Positions 58,490-64,000 of a stretch of 64,000 bases of DNA are shown here, one piece after another. Source of the DNA: Nephrocerus scutellatus (Eukaryota > Arthropoda > Insecta > Diptera > Pipunculidae). A program made the translations under genes and the position numbers. The stretch is taken from the NCBI GenBank assembly GCA_947095585.1, contig OX352765.1:26380254-26444253 (forward strand). Direction: 5' to 3'. Numbering within the stretch: position 1 is the stretch's first letter; each line of letters starts with the position of its first letter. The notes under the pieces are model-generated. The model made no database searches. It was not told where the DNA came from and saw nothing but the letters and a program-made list of their open reading frames with translations.

Positions 58490-58795
58490 TTTACTTCTTT
58501 GAGGTCCTGTTTAACAAACTTTCACATAACCTAGAGAGCTGAAATTTTGTCAACACCATCGTATAACAATTCTGAGTTTCTGCGTGTGACACCTGTCGCG
58601 AGTCGCGTGTGATCTGTGTAAAATGGTTTTTTTCCTACTTTTTTGACCTACTTTTTCACCAACTTTCACGCGACCTTGAGAGCTGAAATTTTTTGCACCG
58701 CTCAGTCTCATGGGCTGTTTCTGAGATCCCGCACGTGACACATATCACGAGTCGTATTTGGCGCGTGGGACGCGTGTAAAAGTGGATATTATTTT
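58490..58795 (+). repeat. GCGTG-rich repeat, two units
   Basis: Two units of the same family (TTACTTCTTTGAGGTCCTGT, AGAGAGCTGAAATTTTGTCA, ACCTGTCGCGAGTCGCGTGT; then ACTTTCACGCGACCTTGAGA and GAGTCGTATTTGGCGCGTGG). Confidence 0.7.
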
Positions 58796-59259
58796 CAGCA
58801 TCTCAGAACGAAAATGTATGATCATGTTTATGTTATTATTATTATTATTTAGGTCTTAATTTAAAGTTACATTTATAACATATAATATGGTCGTGTAATT
58901 AAGAGACTTATTAAATATACTATTCCAACCACGATATATTTTAACTAACTAATTCAACAGAGATTTTTTAATGATTATTTATCAATAAAACTAATATATA
59001 AATTTAAATGTATTTTTGTTTCTTACTTTGTTTCCTATACAAATCCACACCGTTAATCATATCAATTAAATATATTTTAGGATGCTTCACTGATGTGTGG
59101 AAGAAACAGTAAACATATTTCCGCCAAACAAAAATCCTTCTTGAAGGTTTTTAAATTGCGTTTTATTTATAATCTACAGACAAGTATTTAATTGTATTTG
59201 GTAATGTATAACTACCCCATATATAAATTTGAAAATATATTTTGTTATTTTGTTTCTAT

Positions 59260-59357
59260 TCTATAGTTTCCTGGGTGGGGTCGATTTTTGGAAGGGGGTC
59301 ATGTGGTTGGTGGTCAGTGGGATGGGGCAGCCGGAAAACACCGGGTATTTCCGCTAG
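59260..59357 (+). mobile_element. Helitron 3' end
   Basis: CTATAGTTTCCTGGGTGGGG, then GTGGTCAGTGGGATGGGGCA, then GCCGGAAAACACCGGG and TATTTCCGCTAG|T. CGGAAA/TTTCCG can pair as the terminal hairpin before CTAG. It is the same family as 33507-34150; the 5' limit of this copy is unclear. Confidence 0.72.
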
Positions 59358-59449
59358 TTAAATTATATAATCATGCAAATAAGGAAGGAAAAAAAAGCTT
59401 GTGACCGAAAAACTAAGTTTATTTTATATTTACTTGTTATTGACAAGAC

Positions 59450-59690
59450 GAACATCAAAAGTTCAAAGTTGAAACCTTGAAGGACTTCGAAAGTGGCTCT
59501 AATGGGATCAGATACAAAAAGTCGAATAGAGACTTTTTTCAAGTAAGGTTGAATCCACTGAATAAAGCCGGATTGAAATCCCAGAGCTTTCAAATTGCAA
59601 AAGATGATTTCATACGATATTTTGTCGAACATCCACTTCATAGCCGTCCTCCAAAGCGCATGTTGTTGATCTAACAATAAGTAAACCGTG
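59450..59690 (-). pseudogene. Non-LTR reverse transcriptase fragment
   Basis: The - strand reads ALWRTAMKWMFDKISYEIIF, then LKALGFQSGFIQWIQPYLKK and VSIRLFVSDP. This is the palm region around the 'AFDKVSH' motif of non-LTR polymerases. The frame ends before the catalytic YADD box, and flanks give no other domain. Confidence 0.6.
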
Positions 59691-59699
59691 CTGCTTGGT

Positions 59700-61125
59700 G
59701 GGTGAAAAAAAGGCGCTTGCTGTAAGGGAACATTGTTTCAATAACAATAATTTCAGGGTTAAATCACATTTGAGTATTACTAATTGTCCACATTATTGTA
59801 CTCCCCTGTTTTAAAAAAATACGGACAACTGTTTGCTTGCCCGTCCCTTTGAATTGAACCTCAAGCATGTTGCGCCAGAAATGCATTGGTCTGCTTAACG
59901 TGTCTTATTACAAAGGAATTGCAATTAATTCTACATACTTGTATGTAGTTTAAATCCCCCGAAAAAGTTAATATGTATACCTACATATTTTCTTTTGTTC
60001 ACTACATTTTAAGTTTATTTCATAACATAAGAAAAATATTGTAATTAATTACATTTGGTCAATATAATATTTAAGAATGACAAAGCATCACATACATACG
60101 AGTATTACACATCCTCGTTTATGTCTTGCAAATGCAATCATGCTTCAATATTATAGCAATGAGTAAATAGGAATTGACACCTACAACACTTTATGAGAAT
60201 GTCTAAATTTAAAGGCAGCTTCATGCAATGTTAACGTCGCTCGGAAGCCTCACTGTGATGACGATATTTGACATCCGTACGTGCGTAATGCGTTGATGGT
60301 TTCTTCGATAGATGTGCAAATAATTAAGTATTACTTTAATGAGAATGAGAATTGTCGCCACATGTCTGGAGAAATGCCATCGAAAGAATGACATTGTCTC
60401 TAAATTTTCCACTTGTACTTGTACGATACCGCACGGTGGGATATAATGTAATTATAGCACATAAACTTAATGAATTTCTAATGAATTTCTTTTAATTAAA
60501 AAACAATGTTACAAATTGTTATTATAACATTAACCATCCATTGAACATCGATTGATACTTTGTAACATGTTGTTTATTGGATGAACAAATTACCCTAAAC
60601 TATAATTTGTTTTATTGGAGTTTGGGGATTTTTTTCAAATCCAATTCTTTGAATGCTAAGGCAACAAGATGGCCATCTATAGAGTTAAAAGACCGTAATT
60701 CGTAATTTCATCTTCATCATCTGCATTGAGCCCAGAGTACGCTGGTAATGCCACAGCAATACGCCTAAAACTAAATTAATTTCATTTGGCTGAACAAAGG
60801 CCCATTAAAGGACGACGCATCGCAAAAGATTTTCATTAGATTCCTGCAGTTGTTTTGTATGTTCTATCACAAAATGAATACATGATAGTCCTTTTGTATT
60901 ACGTACTGCGAGTGTTAACATCTCAACAAAATGCTTTCCTGTGGATGTGAATTTAATGAACTACTAGCAAATAGTGCTTTTTTAACAAGGAAAATTTCAT
61001 TGAACAGTACATATTTTTGTACTCCTGTAAGTCAAATAGAAAATGTATATAATACGAGTATGTATATTTTGGACTACAAGATAATTCTTAGATATCTCGT
61101 TTCCATGTAGAGGATGAACCTTGAT
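59700..61125. other. AT-rich DNA without recognised gene
   Basis: Short open frames only. I see no support for a gene or RNA. Confidence 0.4.
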
Positions 61126-61129
61126 TAGC

Positions 61130-61434
61130 GCTAATGGAAACAGGGTTGAGTTGAGTTTTCATTGAACTCAGTTTGAATAAAACAAAATTACAAATGATAT
61201 ATTTCTTTTTCTTACAAAAGAAATGTTACACAAACCTAACCCCACCGTTCTAGTTTCGTGGGTTTAACGGAACTCAACTCTAATTTGCGTGTTAACCCTG
61301 GGTTAACTCGACAAGGGAAATGTCAAAATTTCAACTCAATTTCAACCCGATTAAATTGAAACGCATGACGCTATTATGATTTTGACGAAAATAAATTTCA
61401 ACCCAACCAACTCAACCCAGGTTCATGGCAACAT
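61130..61434. mobile_element. Candidate MITE, about 300 bp
   Basis: The left end ATGGAAACAGGGTTGAGTTG faces, on the opposite strand at the right end, CATGAACCTGGGTTGAGTTG. Subterminal GGGTTGAAA words repeat the pattern in inverted orientation. There is no coding capacity. The target duplication is not obvious. Confidence 0.5.
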
Positions 61435-61816
61435 AGTAATAGTCGTACCTTGCTATTAAAAGCTTACATTGTTCTTGTGCTAGGAAAGAATATTATTTGC
61501 GAGTACGTGCATTTTAGTACATACACTGCGGTTTACTAGATTAGAAGTACAAAATTTTGGGAGAATAAATTGATATTTCTCCAGTTATATGTCAGAAAAT
61601 AATAAAACAAATGATGGTGAAAGTTAGAGTAGTTTGTGGTTAATACAAAATCGAGTTTTAAAAAATATTGAGAGCAAGATAACGATACATTAAAGACTTC
61701 TTTGCCGAATAAGTCAAAATGGCATGCATTTAAATCGGTTCATAACAATAGAAGCACATTTTTTTTTGAATTTATACCCTAGCCTATATGGCAGACACTG
61801 CGAACTGAAAGATCTA

Positions 61817-62290
61817 TTATATCTTAGGGTAAGGTTCAGGTCCTATGAACGCAGATTGCGAGGCAACCCTAGCTAGTTCATCTGCAGATTCGTTGCCTGC
61901 AATTCCCTTATGACCATGGAAACAAGCGAGTTTGACTTTGTTGTGTCTGGCAAGGGATAGTGCATCCTTACAGTTTTTAACCGATATTGAGTCCATTAAA
62001 TTGGACGACAACGCTTAAACTGCTGCCTGGCTATCTGAAAAGATATATATTCTAGCGCCTGTAATTCCTTTAATAAGGTTAATCCGCAGCGCAATCTCAA
62101 TGGCGCAGATTTCAATAAACCAGACCAGACCTCTAGCGTCCAGTGCCGGAACAGCATTGCACCCGTTACCCGTTGCCCGTTTATCTAGTTGCAGCTTAAA
62201 AGCGCATCTAGCAGCCGTCTTCCTAATGAAGATTGGCAGGGGTGAAAGCCCTACAACAGCTTCTAGTGATGTCGTAGGGCAGGTGCGCAT
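61817..62290 (-). pseudogene. RNase H domain of the non-LTR element
   Basis: Two open pieces (62290-62015 and 62011-61817) are separated by one in-frame TAA at the position of a glutamine-like codon after SDSQAAV. The acidic residues in FSDS and the GHKGIAGNESAD motif expected of RNase H are present. The frame runs out at PEPYPKI near 61820. Confidence 0.75.
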
Positions 62291-62695
62291 GGCACCTAGA
62301 CAGGCAACACTTTGTGCTTCTGAAGCTGCGTTGCCCTTGTCCGTTTAAGAACTTTCGGCAGCCAAACGATGTTCATGTACGTCACAATAGGTCTTGCCAT
62401 CATTGTGTACATTCAATGCACCATTTTAGGATTTAGACTCAAAACTCTGCCGTAGAGGCGTCTACTGGCCTACAAGGCGCTAGTGACGCGTTCGATGGCG
62501 GCCTTGATATGAGACTTCCAGTTTAGCCGTTTATCAAGAATGACACCGAGATATTTAACTTTACTGAAATAATCTAAATCGAACAGTCTTCTTTTCGTGA
62601 AAGACACTAGAACGGTTTTGCAAGGATTAATGGATAGTCCTTCTCTGCTACACCATTTTAAAGCCTGTAGTAAAATACCTTGCATGACATAAGTA

Positions 62696-63266
62696 TAGGG
62701 TTTTTCAATAAGAGCACTTCAACTTTTTTTTTGAATAAAACACAAACTGTTCGACTTTTGAACTAACTTTTTTTTTTATTAACGAATTTGAACATATACA
62801 TATGATACATTTAAGTATGAAACTCGATTTCTTTTGCATGACCACCGCGTGCACGTTTTACGAAGTCCAATCTTTGAACCAAAAATATGGCCCAATGACG
62901 CCGCCGGCATGTAATCCGCACCAAACAGTGACTTTTTCGGGATGCAACGGTGCCTCATGAATCACGTGTGGGTTGCTTTCTGCCCAGTAACGCATATTTT
63001 GCTTGTTGACAAATCCTTCTAGCCAAAAGTGAGCCTCATCGTTAAATGGACCGTAAAATGGCCGTAATGCTCTTAAAGTAGCGGCAACAGAACGATTATT
63101 TTGATAAAAAATTTGCACGATTTGCAATCGCTGTTCACATGTGTAGCGTTCCATGATGAAATGTATACTAATGGAGTTTCCAAATAACAAAAGAACAATA
63201 AAAAATATGGCGTAGTTGGCCGTCCCTATCGGAGAAAAGTTGAAGCGCACCTGTTGAAACACCCGA
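62696..63266 (-). mobile_element. Mariner/Tc1-like element with internal deletion, inside the non-LTR element
   Basis: Inverted ends are TAGGGTTTTTCAATAAGAGC at left and, read inward from the right, TCGGGTGTTTCAACAGGTGC, each continuing to CTTCAACTTTT. Both are flanked by TA. Inside on the - strand the frame starts MERYTCEQRLQIVQIFYQNN (N-terminal helix-turn-helix), then jumps to FNDEAHFWLEGFVNKQNMRY and VTVWCGLHAGGVIGPYFW (middle catalytic region). The 134-codon frame extends over the ATG start at about 63154. The central and C-terminal parts are deleted. Confidence 0.8.
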
Positions 63267-63584
63267 TAATAGTCGTGCAGTAATTACCACTAAAAAAGTC
63301 GCCAAATCGTCCGCATAACCAATTGCGATGATGAGCATGATCTGTGAAGATCGACTAGAAGATTGTCAATGAGTAGAGTAGCATCCTATTAGGTACTGGA
63401 GGTTTCTGTTCCGGCAGTGCTCTAATGGCGGAATGATGTCGTCCTCGCCGGGAAAATATGCTGAAGCACACACGATGGTCTGTTCTGTGCTGTAATGTTC
63501 CAGTCTCTCAACACGTCAAATACATTTTCCCTTATACTTCTCATCAATTGTTCAGTGCCTTCAATTTGATGCTATATAAAACAA

Positions 63585-63637
63585 ATAGTTCTGGAGGGCA
63601 GGACAGGTCCTCGGTTATTATATGATATGATAATGAA
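63585..63637 (+). mobile_element. RTE 3'-end relic
   Basis: GGAGGGCAGGACAGGTCCTC, GGTTATTATATGAT and ATGATAATGA correspond to the RTE 3' end at 30497-30540 (GGAGGCCAGGACCGGACCCC, AAATATGATGATGATG). The resemblance is short and diverged. Confidence 0.45.
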
Positions 63638-63659
63638 ACGAATAGGTGTCAACTTGTCT

Positions 63660-63735
63660 ATGGCAATTCCATAAAAATTTAAACTTTTCATGTAAATTCT
63701 CTGATTGGAGATACACATTTTTGCAAAAAATGGAT
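63660..63735 (+). repeat. DINE-like family, head end
   Basis: CCATAAAAATTTAAACTTTT, TGTAAATTCTCTGATTGGAG and ATACACATTTTTGCAAAAAA match the head side of the family, as at 42110-42165 and 23187-23225. Confidence 0.6.
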
Positions 63736-63804
63736 TATCGTGAATTTGAAATGTCTCAACAATGTCTCTCCAGTAGAGCTTTGTTAGCTGTAAACATTAT
63801 TGTG

Positions 63805-64000
63805 TGACGCGTATTTCTGGTTCCATGTTGTAAGCGGCTACTAGTACTACTCGAAATTGTTAAAATATTGCACTACTTTAATGATCCAATCTATCGCTAT
63901 CATGCTCGGGCATACATTTTATGGACGGAGGGTTAAACTATACTTTTTAAAACTCCAGACGTTTTTTAACTGACTGGATAATCTTATAATTTTCTTCCTT
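63805..64000 (-). mobile_element. RTE fragment running off the window edge
   Basis: GCGTATTTCTGGTTCCATGT, GCGGCTACTAG and ATTGCACTACTTTAA correspond to the RTE C-terminal region as on the + strand at 38305-38380. AAACTCCAGACGTTTTTTAA then matches about 38857-38880 with most of the sequence between lost. The element continues beyond 64000. Confidence 0.6.

Larger units (their letters stand above)
61800..63360 (-). mobile_element. RNase-H-bearing non-LTR element (I/Loa/R1 type), broken
   Basis: The element reads on the - strand. The polymerase YADD motif (AIGYADDLATFL) is near 63335-63300. After the mariner insertion comes the thumb region LLQALKWCSREGLSINPCKT, TKRRLF, VKYLGVILDKRLNWKSHI (62680-62490). 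The connecting part (ARPIVTYMNIVWLPK) follows in other frames, then RNase H: RGLVWFIEICAIEIAL, YIFSDSQAAV-stop-ALSSN, VKLACFHGHKGIAGNESADEL (about 62150-61860). One TAA interrupts RNase H and frameshifts occur. The zinc-knuckle fragment at 7081-7434 may belong to a related family. Confidence 0.8.

Noticed and set aside
60715..60830. Possible RTE 3' end (CATCATCTGC, GAGTACGCTGGTA words)
   Set aside because: The similarity to the RTE tail is limited to short words and does not continue in order.

Overview
The window looks like an AT-rich, repeat-dense stretch of an insect nuclear genome, most probably a higher fly (Diptera). The reasons are a spliced yellow/MRJP-family gene, a spliced peritrophin-type chitin-binding gene with a 69-nt intron, a small DUF4485-like gene with 58- and 108-nt introns, and a transposon population (RTE, Jockey/CR1-like and RNase-H-bearing non-LTR elements, mariner, hAT, Helitron/DINE-like repeats) that is typical of fly heterochromatin-like intergenic DNA. 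The species cannot be fixed from sequence alone; a tephritid-like or other acalyptrate fly is an inference only.

Three host genes can be supported. (1) A three-exon gene on the + strand, 21185-21833, encodes a 160-residue DUF4485-like protein. (2) A two-exon gene on the + strand, 31303-32289, encodes a 305-residue secreted chitin-binding protein. (3) A four-exon gene on the - strand, 53269-41733, encodes a 405-residue secreted Yellow-family protein. Its three introns (5.4, 1.4 and 3.4 kb) are filled with the same repeat families found outside it, and it has a plausible TATA/Inr promoter at about 53.37-53.40 kb.

Almost everything else is mobile DNA. From left to right: 1.5-5.3 kb, a non-LTR retrotransposon inside an older repeat and itself hit by a tRNA-derived SINE; 5.3-7.9 kb, a hAT/ZMYM-type transposon with two nested insertions; 8.8-11 kb and 32.6-34.4 kb, 3' ends of Jockey/CR1-like elements; 12.5-19.6 kb, a G/T-biased minisatellite followed by a 3427-bp tandem duplication that carries a defective RTE element; 23-26.9 kb, DINE-like tandem-repeat elements plus transposase remnants; 27.6-30.5 and 37.8-40.5 kb, two more defective RTE copies; 33.5-34.15 kb, a non-autonomous Helitron; 42-53 kb, the yellow introns with DINE-like, SINE, MITE, mariner and hAT copies; 55.0-55.97 kb, a 118-bp satellite with 353-bp higher-order period; 57-59 kb, GCGTG-rich repeats; 61.8-63.4 kb, an RNase-H-bearing non-LTR element broken by a mariner-like element.

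I found no convincing novel multi-gene system. The most informative material is the repeat archaeology: several insertions can be dated relative to one another by target-site duplications read directly from the sequence, a tRNA-SINE family of about 260-300 bp recurs in at least six recognisable copies plus fragments, and a dispersed family with a central ~120-bp tandem repeat recurs about nine times.
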